Origin: Candidatus Melainabacteria bacterium GWF2_37_15
GTDB lineage: Bacteria > Cyanobacteriota > Vampirovibrionia > Gastranaerophilales > UBA9971
NCBI GenBank assembly: GCA_001784565.1
Contig: MFRL01000016.1
Span: 1 to 44,181, forward strand
DNA length: 44,181 nucleotides
Direction: 5' to 3'
Shown here piece by piece: positions 32,908-41,783 of this stretch. Numbering within the stretch: the first letter of the stretch is position 1; each line of letters begins with the position of its first letter. The notes under the pieces were generated by a model that saw only the letters and a program-made list of their open reading frames with translations, did not search any database and was not told the DNA's origin. Made by a program: the position numbers and the translations under genes.

Positions 32908-34223
32908 TGTTTATATCCCAGATCGTGCTTATATTAGACTCAAATGTTGAAAACTCAAGCTATGCTAAGGAATTTTTTAAGGATAGCTCAATAATTAAGG
33001 CTATAACCTCTGACAATCTTGCTGGCGCGTATGAAATGATTACGGAATACGAGCCGGATTTAATAATCGCACACGATAATTTTAAAGAAGACATAAGTGA
33101 TATATGCTCAAAATTAAGAGAAAAAACTAATTTTTATAGACCCGTAATTATGGTTTTATCTGGGGTTCAGGACATTGATAAAAAGATAAACCTTTTAAGA
33201 GTAGGCGCAGATGACTTTCAGGATGAAGCAATAGACAAAAAAGAGTTGTCCTTAAGGATATTTGCGCATTTGAGAAGGCATATTGATGAATTGACCGACC
33301 ATACAACCAAACTCCCCTATGTAAGCCTTTCATACAGGATTTTAAAAAGAAACCTGAAAATGAGAAAAGATGAGTTGTATGCTTTAATGTACCTCGATAT
33401 AGATAATTTTGAACCTTACAAGGAAATATACGGGCATATTGCAGCGGAAAAACTTCTGCAAACGTTTATAGCTATAATTAGGACTTCTGTTGATGAAAAA
33501 GATTTTCTTGGACGGGTCGGGGAAGATGAGTTTATAATCTTCACAGTATCTGAAAAAGCAGAAAAGATCGCTACTTTTTTAAGCTATTACTTTGATATGG
33601 TCTCGCCTAAATTTTATACAAATGAGGATATTAACAGGGGCTATCTGATTCTCACTGGAGATGAAAAGGTGGGAAGGCGGGTGCCTCTTGCGTCTGTAAG
33701 TATTGGTATAGCTTCCAATAGTCATACTAAGGATATTGGATTTGAAGAACTGGTTAATAATGCTGTAAGCATTCACAAGCTGGCAAAAACCAAAGTAGGA
33801 TCATTTTGGGTTAGTGACAGGGTAAAAATAACTGCAGGAGAGCAGGAAAAAGTTACAGAAAAGAAAATCCTGGTCGTTGAAGGTGATGCTTCGCTGTCAT
33901 ACCTGCTTGCTACCACTCTTGAAATGCAGGGATACAATGTTGAAGCCCTTAATTATTCGGAATACCTTAAGGAAACCGTTAATGCGTTTATTCCTAACCT
34001 TATTATTTTTGATATAAATGAGGTGACGGCTGAAAAAGATCTTGAAATATGCAAACATATAAAGAAAAATCATCCTCATATTAAGATAATAGTTTCAACA
34101 ACAGACTGTAACAAGGAAAAAATCCTCGATAGCGGCGTGGATCTATATATTCCCAAACCATATGAGCTAATGGTATTATTTAGCTGGATAAGCAGGTTTT
34201 TAAATTACGAAGTTTTGCAGTAA
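32907..34223 (+). CDS. REC-GGDEF-REC response regulator with degenerate motifs
   Basis: This 438-aa protein has three parts. The first receiver (1-125) lacks the usual phospho-Asp (PDLIIAHDN has His at that place) and the conserved Lys. The central GGDEF-like domain (about 135-310) has G-E-D-E-F at 205-209 instead of GGDEF; MYLDIDNF is kept. The second receiver (about 318-438) looks complete: VVEGDAS, PNLIIFD and IPKPYE. The protein may still make cyclic di-GMP or may act as a signalling scaffold. It is translated directly after the PAS kinase. Confidence 0.88.
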   Translation: MFISQIVLILDSNVENSSYAKEFFKDSSIIKAITSDNLAGAYEMITEYEPDLIIAHDNFKEDISDICSKLREKTNFYRPVIMVLSGVQDIDKKINLLRVGADDFQDEAIDKKELSLRIFAHLRRHIDELTDHTTKLPYVSLSYRILKRNLKMRKDELYALMYLDIDNFEPYKEIYGHIAAEKLLQTFIAIIRTSVDEKDFLGRVGEDEFIIFTVSEKAEKIATFLSYYFDMVSPKFYTNEDINRGYLILTGDEKVGRRVPLASVSIGIASNSHTKDIGFEELVNNAVSIHKLAKTKVGSFWVSDRVKITAGEQEKVTEKKILVVEGDASLSYLLATTLEMQGYNVEALNYSEYLKETVNAFIPNLIIFDINEVTAEKDLEICKHIKKNHPHIKIIVSTTDCNKEKILDSGVDLYIPKPYELMVLFSWISRFLNYEVLQ

Positions 34224-34312
34224 TTCGGGCTTCGATAATATATTAAATTTTGTTAAAATTTTAGCAATTTTACTCCTTCATTGTCTTTATATGTGTAATA
34301 AGGAGCTATAAA

Positions 34313-34894
34313 TTGAGCACAGTAATTTTAAACGGAAATCCGTACATAAATCATAAAAGACATGGTCCGAGTTTTGGGTCTGCAAGTAGATTACTTCCTC
34401 AAAGAAAAAAAGAATTAAAAGCGTTAGTTAATAACTTTATTGAAGACAGTAATTTTTCCGAAGAACGCAGGAATACCTTTGGAAGAATTGTTCATTTTGG
34501 AACTGAAATTGGGGCAGGCCTTAATGGATTAGTATACGCTCTACATGGCGACTGGGGTAGTGCATCGTTTCACACAGTTTTTGCTATGTATAATCATGGA
34601 CTTGATAAATTGTTTCATAACGTGGCATTAAGAAAATCCAAGTTGTTAATAAAACAACTGAAAAAACAAGGAATAAAAGATAAAGAAGAATTAAGATTTT
34701 CAATTAGTAATTATTTAGGTAAAAGAGGAGGAATAATTCATTCAAACTTGTTCCGTTTATTTTCTCAGAAAAAAATAGAGAAATTAGTTGAAACTGGTAA
34801 ACTTCCTGAAATAAAAGGCATAATTTATAAAATACACAGGAAATATGAAAAAAAATTGTTAAACTACCTCGAAAGGAAAATTCGAAATAACTAA
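34313..34894 (+). CDS. Orphan protein with N-terminal SFG motif
   Basis: I do not recognise this 193-aa protein. It starts MSTVILNGNPYINHKRHGPS, then FGSASRLLPQRKK. Residues 55-105 are hydrophobic and Gly/His-rich (FGTEIGAGLNGLVYALHGDW) and could be membrane-associated; the C-terminal 80 residues are basic and helical. The start is TTG 34313, with AAGGAG 7 nt upstream. It stands alone between the regulator operon and the duplicated helicase start. F-G near the N-terminus follows an I-N, as in other orphans in the window. Confidence 0.65.
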   Translation: MSTVILNGNPYINHKRHGPSFGSASRLLPQRKKELKALVNNFIEDSNFSEERRNTFGRIVHFGTEIGAGLNGLVYALHGDWGSASFHTVFAMYNHGLDKLFHNVALRKSKLLIKQLKKQGIKDKEELRFSISNYLGKRGGIIHSNLFRLFSQKKIEKLVETGKLPEIKGIIYKIHRKYEKKLLNYLERKIRNN

Positions 34895-34966
34895 AAAGAT
34901 TTGAAGCGTATTAGGGTTTTAACATTAAGAATTCGTAATTTTAAAGAATATTGGCAGTAAAACTCA

Positions 34967-35002
34967 AATTTATTATATAATCTAACTATGCTACAGGAAG
35001 CG
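34967..35002 (+). repeat. Left copy of a 36-bp direct repeat (helicase promoter and start)
   Basis: This segment from AATTTATTATATAATC to CTACAGGAAGCG is identical to 35727-35762, 760 bp away. It holds the -10 box and the first five codons of the helicase gene. Confidence 0.95.
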
Positions 35003-35062
35003 TCAAGGGCAATTAACCCAGCTACGAAGCTTTTTTGTGTTCCCTTGATATATTTATACTAA
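34988..35062 (+). pseudogene. Remnant of a helicase-like gene 5' end
   Basis: ATG at 34988 opens MLQEASRAINPATKLF, parallel to MLQEATKAISSAFRDS of the intact helicase at 35748. After the 36 identical bases the DNA stays similar for about 25 nt with scattered substitutions and then diverges. The frame runs to a stop near 35062. It is most simply the leftover start of a related helicase allele or paralogue, with the rest replaced by the toxin-antitoxin module. Confidence 0.6.
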
Positions 35063-35342
35063 AGCCTAATTCATTAAAAATTTTAAGCATAGTATGAAAC
35101 TTAGGCTCTTTTTTGCTTTTAAACAAAGCATGTAAATGCTGTCGTGTAATTTCTGCTCTTTTAGAAAAGGTTGAAATTTTGCCCTGTGCTTTTATCAGGG
35201 TTTCCAGGCTTTTGCCCAATTCCTGAAAATCCCCTGTTTCAAGGTATTCTTCAATGCATACATTTATATATGCCTCTAAGTCTTCTATATCTTCAAAAAA
35301 CACTAAAGGGTTATGAGGTTTTGATGGTAATTTATCAGTCAT
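35022..35342 (-). CDS. HigA-like antitoxin (XRE-type HTH)
   Basis: This 106-aa protein has a C-terminal helix-turn-helix (STFSKRAEITRQHLHALFKS, then KKEPKFHTMLKIFNELGFSI), typical of the putative addiction-module antidote family. Its start overlaps the toxin stop by 4 bp (ATGA). The antitoxin is second in the operon, as in higBA. It probably also represses the shared promoter. The module lies on the strand opposite to the helicase it precedes. Confidence 0.85.
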   Translation of the reverse strand: MTDKLPSKPHNPLVFFEDIEDLEAYINVCIEEYLETGDFQELGKSLETLIKAQGKISTFSKRAEITRQHLHALFKSKKEPKFHTMLKIFNELGFSINISREHKKAS

Positions 35343-35665
35343 TTTATGCGCTCCTTATAATCATTCAAGTACTCAATGGCTTTTTTAATATCAGCAGATT
35401 GCCTATGTTTATCGCCACCTGATAAAAATAAAACTAATTTGTTATTAATATCAGAATAATAAATTCTATAGCCTTTACCAAACTTTAATTTAAGTTCAAA
35501 CAAATCTTCGTTTATTTGCTCGAATTCTCCGTAGTAACCATATTCAAGACGCTCTATTCTTTTTAGTATCCTCATTTTAGTAGTTTTATCCTTAAAGGAT
35601 TTAATCCATTCTTCAAAGGGACACTTTCCATTTTTAGTTTGGTAGTATTCAATAGTTTTCTCCAT
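35339..35665 (-). CDS. RelE/HigB-like addiction module toxin
   Basis: This 108-aa toxin of the phage-derived Gp49/HigB-type killer family has CPFEEWIKSFKDKTTKMRIL, RIERLEYGYYGEFEQI, ELKLKFGKGYRIYYSD and VLFLSGGDKHRQSADI. Members are ribosome-dependent mRNases. I chose ATG 35663-35665, because TTGAAA (35696-35701), a 17-nt spacer and TACAAT (35673-35678) place the transcript start at this codon; the frame is open to 35674. It pairs with the overlapping antitoxin. Confidence 0.87.
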   Translation of the reverse strand: MEKTIEYYQTKNGKCPFEEWIKSFKDKTTKMRILKRIERLEYGYYGEFEQINEDLFELKLKFGKGYRIYYSDINNKLVLFLSGGDKHRQSADIKKAIEYLNDYKERIK

Positions 35666-35672
35666 ATTTAAC

Positions 35673-35701
35673 ATTGTAATCTATAGAGGACATTTTTTCA
35701 A
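35673..35701 (-). promoter_or_regulatory. Promoter of the first HigBA-type module
   Basis: On the minus strand TTGAAA is followed by a 17-nt spacer and TACAAT. The -10 box ends 7 nt before the toxin ATG at 35665, giving a leaderless mRNA. Confidence 0.6.
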
Positions 35702-35726
35702 GTTTTATGGCTAACACTATATGCGG

Positions 35727-35762
35727 AATTTATTATATAATCTAACTATGCTACAGGAAGCG
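35727..35762 (+). repeat. Right copy of the 36-bp direct repeat
   Basis: This copy is identical to 34967-35002 and contains the TATAAT box and first codons of the intact helicase gene. The 724 bp between the copies is filled almost entirely by the toxin-antitoxin operon. Confidence 0.95.
35736..35741 (+). promoter_or_regulatory. -10 box of the helicase-nuclease gene
   Basis: TATAAT lies exactly 6 nt before the ATG at 35748 with no Shine-Dalgarno sequence, so the message is probably leaderless. The -35 region is poor here; the left repeat copy has TTGGCA at 34951-34956, a slightly better match. Confidence 0.55.
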
Positions 35763-38645
35763 ACAAAAGCAATAAGCTCAGCATTTAGGGACAGTTTTAT
35801 AAAACGGCTGGCCATGTATCTGCATGACTGCGTCAGTGAGGAAATAAGGTCTTGTGCATTTAAAAACCTCAACCAGGATAAGACAAATAAATGGTTTTTC
35901 CTGGAAGATCAGGATTACTTAAGTATTAATCCCGACAAGCCGCTTAAAATTAAAGGTTCAGATAGTAAATTAACAGAATTAATGGTGCAATCCGATGCTT
36001 CACGCAAGGATTACCAGTTAATATATGGGTTCTTGTTTTTAAAAGGCAGAAGCAGGAAAAAGGAAGACTTTCTTACCCCTTTGCTGTATATGCCATGCAG
36101 GCTTGAAAGAGACGGCATGGATATTAACTGCATACTTCAGGACGATTATTTATCTTTAAATACCAGCGCGTTGGTCAGTTTGATGGAGTTCGATGAAGAA
36201 GATGAAACAGCAGAGCATCTTTTAGATGGAATCATTGATTATATTCCGGAAATGCCGTTAACCAGGGAAAAAATAGACATTTTCCTCAATACATTAAGAG
36301 TTGTTATTCCTGATGATGAAAATCTTGTTATTACCGAGGATTCTGCTGTTGTTCTGACAAAAAGGCCTGCTGTGCTTGCGGGGTTGTTACATGAATTAAG
36401 CGAGATATCTGAAAAGCCTGTGGGCGTGTTCAGGGAAACAGCTCTTTCGCCTATTCATGAGGAATTTTCAGGTGCTACTAAAAACAAGAAGCAAAAATCA
36501 AATGAATCTTCCGAAAAATTACCAGTAACTCCGTTGGATTTAAGCGAAAGCCAGAAACAGGTAATTGAAGAGCTTAAACATAATACGCTGATTACTGTTT
36601 TTGGCCCGCCGGGAACAGGGAAATCACAGACCATAGCAAATATTGCATCTCATTTAACGGGTTCAGGCAAGACAGTGCTTATTGCATCAAAAATGGACAA
36701 GGCAGTGGATGTTGTAAGTGATCGACTGAACGGCTTTGGAGCAAAATTTTTGTCTATGAGGGCAGGCAAACCCGACTATCAAAAGCAGTTAAGTTTCCAG
36801 TTGCAGGATTTAATCTCAAATAAAATTGACCTTGATTCAGGAATTGAGAGTGCTGTGCTGACTGAAATTGACGATCTTAAGCTGGTTCTTGATAATAAGC
36901 AGGAAATAGAGGAAAAATGCCAGGAAATTTTCAGGCTTGAGAGTGAATGGTATAGCGTTTTTCTGGAATACGAAAAAATAAGCACAGATGAAAAGCTGAT
37001 AAATGTTTCTTTAACTGGGCATGAAGTAGGTTATTGCCGCAATTTGCTGGATAAGATAGAAAATATTTGCGAAAAACAAGGGATAATAAATACCCTGCAT
37101 TTAAAAGCATTGAGTTTCCTGCTTAAAAACAAGTTAAAAATCGAAATCACCACAGAAACAATGCCACACATAAGGCAGGATTTAAACGCAATTGAATTAA
37201 AGGAAAAACTTAAAAAAATTGAGATAAAAATCTCGAAAAACGGCAATATAACACAGAATTTTGAGAATTTAAAAGAATTAAGACAGAAATACAAGCAAAC
37301 AGCAATAGAGATACTTAAAAACAAACGAAGAAACGCGCTTAAAGCTCTTATACGGGATCAGTATAAAAGGCAGCGGTTGATAATACATTCTAAAGCGCTG
37401 GTAGAAAGAAAGAAAAACCTGCAAAGCAGGGTGCTTTTTAATGAGGATTTTGCGCCATTGCTGGAGGCATTCCCATGCTGGGCAGTCACAACGCAGGCCG
37501 TGTCAGAATCCCTGCCGCTTGAACCCGGATTGTTCGATGTTGCCATAATTGATGAATCCTCTCAATGCGACATAGCAGGCTGCATTCCCATACTTTTCAG
37601 GGCAAAAAAGGCAATTATTGTGGGCGATGACAAACAGCTCCCGCATTTATCCTTTCTTGAAAAGGCAAAGGAGCAGTCGTTCCTGAATAAATACAATATG
37701 CCGGACAAGTACCAGCTTATGTGGCGTTACAGGACGAATTCCATGTTCGATGTAGCCCATTATTACGCTACATCCAGTGTGCTGCTTGATGAGCACTTCA
37801 GGAGTTATCCTGAGATTATTGAATTCAGTAATAAAGAGTTCTATGGCAGCAGGCTAAAAATAATGAAAAGGCAAATCTCTGTTGACAAAGTAAGCTGTGT
37901 TGAGCTGAATGTGCTGGAAAATGCCAAGGTTGATCTTGATAGTACTAGAAATATGGCAGAAGTAGAAAAAATCATTGATAGAGTCCACCAGATAATACAG
38001 GAAAATGAAAACGGTTCTATAGGTATAATTTCCCCATTCAGAGGTCAGGTAGAGCTGGTCAAAAAAGCGCTTTATCAGGTATTTACAGGTGATATTATTA
38101 AAAAATACCAGATTGAAGCTGGAACAGCTCATACTTTTCAAGGCGATGAGCGGGATATTATGCTTTTATCCTTCACAGTTGCTCCAAACAGCCATTATCA
38201 GAGTATTACATTTGCGCAAAAGCCCAATTTATTTAACGTTGCAATAACAAGAGCCAGGAAAAAGCTTATATGTTATATTTCAAGGCCTGTTGAAACACTC
38301 CCTCCCGGCATATTAAGAGATTATCTTGAATACATACAGACTGTAAGCCAGAATATAAGTACAATAGAGTCAGTTGATCCAGTTAAATGCGAAATTAAGC
38401 AGTTATTGGAAAATGAAGGCTTCACAGTATTAAATGATATTAAAATTGGCGCTTACACAGTAGATTTTCTTGTTTCAAACGGTGATAAAGCGCTTATACT
38501 AGAAACAGTCGGTTTTGAAAACAAGGAAGTACTTGGGAAACACCAGACACTTGAACGCTGCGGCTGGAAATTAGCTTATATCACGTCAAGAGAATGGAGT
38601 TACAGCAAAAAAGCCTGCATCAACAAGATAAAGGGACTATTGTAA
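35748..38645 (+). CDS. Superfamily 1 helicase with C-terminal nuclease-like domain
   Basis: This 965-aa protein has an unassigned N-terminal 265 residues. An Upf1-like SF1 helicase follows: Walker A GPPGTGKSQTIANIASHL at 286, a long charged insertion (about 370-570), Walker B IIDESSQCD at 602, VGDDKQLPHL, EHFRSYPEI, TAHTFQGDERDIML and NVAITRARKKL. Residues 880-965 look like a Vsr/DUF559-type endonuclease fold (KQLLENEGFTVLNDIKIG, YTVDFLVSNG, LILETVGFE). Such fusions are often linked to phage defence. I chose ATG 35748 over 35721 because the leaderless promoter and the upstream duplicate share it. Confidence 0.85.
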   Translation: MLQEATKAISSAFRDSFIKRLAMYLHDCVSEEIRSCAFKNLNQDKTNKWFFLEDQDYLSINPDKPLKIKGSDSKLTELMVQSDASRKDYQLIYGFLFLKGRSRKKEDFLTPLLYMPCRLERDGMDINCILQDDYLSLNTSALVSLMEFDEEDETAEHLLDGIIDYIPEMPLTREKIDIFLNTLRVVIPDDENLVITEDSAVVLTKRPAVLAGLLHELSEISEKPVGVFRETALSPIHEEFSGATKNKKQKSNESSEKLPVTPLDLSESQKQVIEELKHNTLITVFGPPGTGKSQTIANIASHLTGSGKTVLIASKMDKAVDVVSDRLNGFGAKFLSMRAGKPDYQKQLSFQLQDLISNKIDLDSGIESAVLTEIDDLKLVLDNKQEIEEKCQEIFRLESEWYSVFLEYEKISTDEKLINVSLTGHEVGYCRNLLDKIENICEKQGIINTLHLKALSFLLKNKLKIEITTETMPHIRQDLNAIELKEKLKKIEIKISKNGNITQNFENLKELRQKYKQTAIEILKNKRRNALKALIRDQYKRQRLIIHSKALVERKKNLQSRVLFNEDFAPLLEAFPCWAVTTQAVSESLPLEPGLFDVAIIDESSQCDIAGCIPILFRAKKAIIVGDDKQLPHLSFLEKAKEQSFLNKYNMPDKYQLMWRYRTNSMFDVAHYYATSSVLLDEHFRSYPEIIEFSNKEFYGSRLKIMKRQISVDKVSCVELNVLENAKVDLDSTRNMAEVEKIIDRVHQIIQENENGSIGIISPFRGQVELVKKALYQVFTGDIIKKYQIEAGTAHTFQGDERDIMLLSFTVAPNSHYQSITFAQKPNLFNVAITRARKKLICYISRPVETLPPGILRDYLEYIQTVSQNISTIESVDPVKCEIKQLLENEGFTVLNDIKIGAYTVDFLVSNGDKALILETVGFENKEVLGKHQTLERCGWKLAYITSREWSYSKKACINKIKGLL

Positions 38646-38952
38646 ATAATTTTTTTAGGAATCCCAATATTTTTGCTGCCGGTTTATGCTCTAAAGATTT
38701 ATCTCCCAGTTGGCTTAATAAGCTCTTGTTTAATTCATATTGATGTTTTGCAGCCTCTTTATGAGTTTTATTAAAACAGGCCGCATTACGTTCTATTAAA
38801 GAATGTGCTACCTTTTTGGGATCATCACCAAATATATGTAATTGATTATATTGAAGTGTATCCGGGATTTTTGATAACTTTTCAACTAATTTGTCGTTTT
38901 TTCTACAAAATCTATAGCCAAATGCTGGGCTTGTTGTTGAATTAATATGCAT
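38620..38952 (-). CDS. Orphan protein with N-terminal IN...FG motif
   Basis: I do not recognise this 110-aa protein. It starts MHINSTTSPAFGYRFCRKND and is otherwise Lys/His-rich and probably helical (KKVAHSLIERNAACFNK, HQYELNKSLLSQLGDK). AAAGGA stands upstream of the ATG. Its 3' end overlaps the convergent helicase gene by 26 bp. No signal peptide or membrane helix is visible. It shares the I-N and F-G N-terminal pattern with 30378-30848 and 42483-42842. Confidence 0.65.
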   Translation of the reverse strand: MHINSTTSPAFGYRFCRKNDKLVEKLSKIPDTLQYNQLHIFGDDPKKVAHSLIERNAACFNKTHKEAAKHQYELNKSLLSQLGDKSLEHKPAAKILGFLKKLFTIVPLSC

Positions 38953-39071
38953 AGAGTTGTCCTTTCTGTATTATTCAGGATTATTGGGTAATTTCTTGTT
39001 AATATAAGTATCCTGAAAATAAAAGTTAATAATTTGTTATTATTTTTTTTATATAACTTTACATTTCATTT

Positions 39072-39100
39072 TTGGTTCTGTTTTACTGTTCTGCTATGAT
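39072..39100 (+). promoter_or_regulatory. alaS promoter
   Basis: TTGGTT (39072-39077), a 17-nt spacer and TATGAT (39095-39100) preceded by TGC form an extended -10 promoter. The leader of about 20 nt holds AAGGG before the ATG at 39128. Confidence 0.55.
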
Positions 39101-39127
39101 AGAATAGAATTTTAAGGGTTAATAAAT

Positions 39128-41722
39128 ATGAATGGCAAAGATATAAGAAATAAATTTATACAATTTTTTAAAGATAAACACGATCATTTACATTTACCAA
39201 GTTCGTCACTAATTCCTGATAACCCAACTGTACTGCTTACGCCGGCAGGCATGTTGCAGTTTGTGCCAATATTTTTAGGGTATGAAAAGCCGCCAACACC
39301 TCCAAGAGTCGTAACAGTACAAAAATGCGCACGAGCGGGAGGTAAGGATTCAGATATAGAGAACGTTGGCAGGACACCAAGACATCACACTTTTTTTGAA
39401 ATGCTTGGAAATTTTAGCTTTGGTGATTACTTTAAAAAAGAGATAATTCCCTGGGCGTGGGATTTTGTGACCAATGAACTTAAGCTCGACAAGCAGAAGC
39501 TGTGGGTTACCATATATGAAACAGACGATGAATCCTTTGAAATCTGGCATAGAGATGTGGGAGTACCGGCAGATCGTATTCTAAGAAAAGGAAAAAAGGA
39601 TAATTTCTGGGGTCCCCCCGGGCCAACAGGGCCATGCGGGCCTTGTACAGAGATACATTATGATCTGGGTGAGGAGTTAGCCTGTGGCGAGAACTGCGGA
39701 ATTGATAATGCATGCGATTGTGACCGCTATGTAGAGGTGTGGAACCTTGTATTTATGGAGTTATACAAGGATGAAGAAGGAAACTTCAGTCCACTGGAAA
39801 AGAAAAACGTTGATACGGGCATGGGACTTGAGCGGGTAACAATGGTTGTGAATGGCTTAACTTCAACGTTTGAGACTGACTTGTTAAGCCCAATCCTTGA
39901 AAAAGTAACTGAATTATCAGGTAAAAAGTATAAAGACAATCCAAAAGAAGATATAAGCCTACGCATAATCACTGACCATGCACGCTGCGTATCTTTCCTG
40001 ATCTCTGATGGGCTTGTTCCGGGTAATGAGGGCAGAAATTATGTGCTTAGAATGATCATGAGGCGGGCGTTACGGCATGGCAAGATGCTGGGAATTGAAC
40101 TGCCATTTCTTCATAAGATTGTGGATACTATTGTAGATAATTACTGCGAAACATATCCTGAACTTAAAACCAATCAGGACAGAATAAAATCAGTTATTTT
40201 ACGCGAAGAAGAACGCTTTAAACAAACGCTCGGCCGCGGGGAAGCGTTACTTGAGGAATTAATGGCTAAATCTAACCTCATATCCGGAGAAGATGCGTTT
40301 AAACTATATGATACATTTGGATTTCCGTTGGAATTAACTGTGGAAATGGCTCAGGAGAAGAATATTAAAGTAGACATTGAGGGCTTTAATAAAGCCATGG
40401 CTGAACAAAAGGAAAGGGCCAGGGAAGCCCACACCGCTGTAAAGCTAACGGATGATCTTGTTTACAATGAAATCCTGGAGAAAGTCGGCCCTACCCAGTT
40501 TCTGGGATATGAACAAACTAAAGTGCTTGGTTGCGTTGTTAAAAACGTAATTGGAGAAGGAGATATTGTTGAAATAATCCTTGATAAGACCCCATTCTAC
40601 GCTGAATCCGGTGGTCAGGTCGGCGATACAGGTTGTATTGAAGGAACGCATTTTAAGGCGAAAGTGCTTAATACAACTAGGTTTAACGAGCTTTTTATAC
40701 ATAAAGCGGAGATATTGAACGGGGAAGCAACTGTTGACGATGTTGTAAACGCTGTTGTGGATGAAAACCGCAGAAAGCAAATAATGATCCACCACACCAG
40801 CGCACACTTATTGCAGGCAGCATTGCGAAAAGTGCTTGGTGATAGCGTGGCGCAGGCTGGTTCACAGGTGGAGCCTGACAGGACACGTTTTGATTTCACG
40901 TTTGACAGAGCCTTAACTGATAAAGAACTTGATAAAATTGAATCCTTAATAAACCAGTGGATAGAAGAAAACCACAAACGTGAAGTCACAGTAACCACCC
41001 CTGAGCAGGCAAAAGCTGCAGGCGCAATTGCATTGTTTGGAGAAAAATATGGCGATACTGTTCGGATAATAAGCATTGATAACATTAGTAAAGAACTGTG
41101 CGGAGGTACTCACACTGAATTTACAGGCGAAATACGCTTGTGTAAGATTGTTTCAGAGAGTGCTATTGCTGCAGGAACCAGAAGAATTGAGCTGGTATGC
41201 GGACAAAAGGCTTTAGAATACCTGAATGAATACCAGAAAAACCTTGAATTGATAAGCAAGCGGTTAAAAATTCCTCCAAAAGACGCGCCTGTAAGGGTTG
41301 AAAAACTACAGGATGAAATTTCACAATACCAAAAGAAAATTAGTGTGCTGGAAAGTGAGATTGCAAAGAGTAAGGCTGGATCCTTGTTTGAGCAGGCAAA
41401 AGATATTGAAGGCGGGAAGCTACTTGTTGCAAGAGTGGATGGAATTGCTCCAAATGCGCTTAAAGAAATGGTTGAGAAAACAGCAGACAAGCTAGGCAGT
41501 AGTATTGTTGTACTTGCATCATTAATGGACGGTAAAATCTCAATTATAAGTAAAATTTCTGATAATTTTGTACAAAAAGGCGTGAATGCAGGCCAGCTTG
41601 TCAATGAAATAGCTCAAAAATGTGAAGGAAAAGGCGGCGGACGGCCTAATTTTGCCCAGGCAGGCGCAACTGATGCGGCATGTCTTGATGCGGCGCTGGA
41701 GGAATTAAAGGGGCGGTTTTAA
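39128..41722 (+). CDS. alaS: Alanyl-tRNA synthetase
   Basis: AlaRS charges tRNA-Ala and edits mischarged Ser and Gly. The class II catalytic core covers residues 1-240 (FIQFFKDKHDHLHLPSSSLI, RTPRHHTFFEMLGNFSFGDY, GPCGPCTEIHYDLG). The editing domain has the zinc motifs HHTSAHLLQ and ELCGGTHTEF. The C-terminal domain ends GGGRPNFAQAGATDAACLDA. Length is 864 aa, normal. The last 90 bases recur in diverged form at 42375-42464, beyond the following HigBA module. Confidence 0.97.
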   Translation: MNGKDIRNKFIQFFKDKHDHLHLPSSSLIPDNPTVLLTPAGMLQFVPIFLGYEKPPTPPRVVTVQKCARAGGKDSDIENVGRTPRHHTFFEMLGNFSFGDYFKKEIIPWAWDFVTNELKLDKQKLWVTIYETDDESFEIWHRDVGVPADRILRKGKKDNFWGPPGPTGPCGPCTEIHYDLGEELACGENCGIDNACDCDRYVEVWNLVFMELYKDEEGNFSPLEKKNVDTGMGLERVTMVVNGLTSTFETDLLSPILEKVTELSGKKYKDNPKEDISLRIITDHARCVSFLISDGLVPGNEGRNYVLRMIMRRALRHGKMLGIELPFLHKIVDTIVDNYCETYPELKTNQDRIKSVILREEERFKQTLGRGEALLEELMAKSNLISGEDAFKLYDTFGFPLELTVEMAQEKNIKVDIEGFNKAMAEQKERAREAHTAVKLTDDLVYNEILEKVGPTQFLGYEQTKVLGCVVKNVIGEGDIVEIILDKTPFYAESGGQVGDTGCIEGTHFKAKVLNTTRFNELFIHKAEILNGEATVDDVVNAVVDENRRKQIMIHHTSAHLLQAALRKVLGDSVAQAGSQVEPDRTRFDFTFDRALTDKELDKIESLINQWIEENHKREVTVTTPEQAKAAGAIALFGEKYGDTVRIISIDNISKELCGGTHTEFTGEIRLCKIVSESAIAAGTRRIELVCGQKALEYLNEYQKNLELISKRLKIPPKDAPVRVEKLQDEISQYQKKISVLESEIAKSKAGSLFEQAKDIEGGKLLVARVDGIAPNALKEMVEKTADKLGSSIVVLASLMDGKISIISKISDNFVQKGVNAGQLVNEIAQKCEGKGGGRPNFAQAGATDAACLDAALEELKGRF

Positions 41723-41744
41723 CTTACATTTCCAATAGTGACAC

Positions 41745-41773
41745 TTGACACCTTACGTATTACGCTATATAAT
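41745..41773 (+). promoter_or_regulatory. Perfect consensus promoter of the second HigBA module
   Basis: TTGACA (41745-41750), exactly 17 nt, then TATAAT (41768-41773): both hexamers match the sigma-70 consensus fully. Transcription would start near 41780, about 4 nt before the higB ATG. Such a strong promoter presumably needs repression by the HigBA complex. Confidence 0.85.
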
Positions 41774-41783
41774 AAATATTAGC

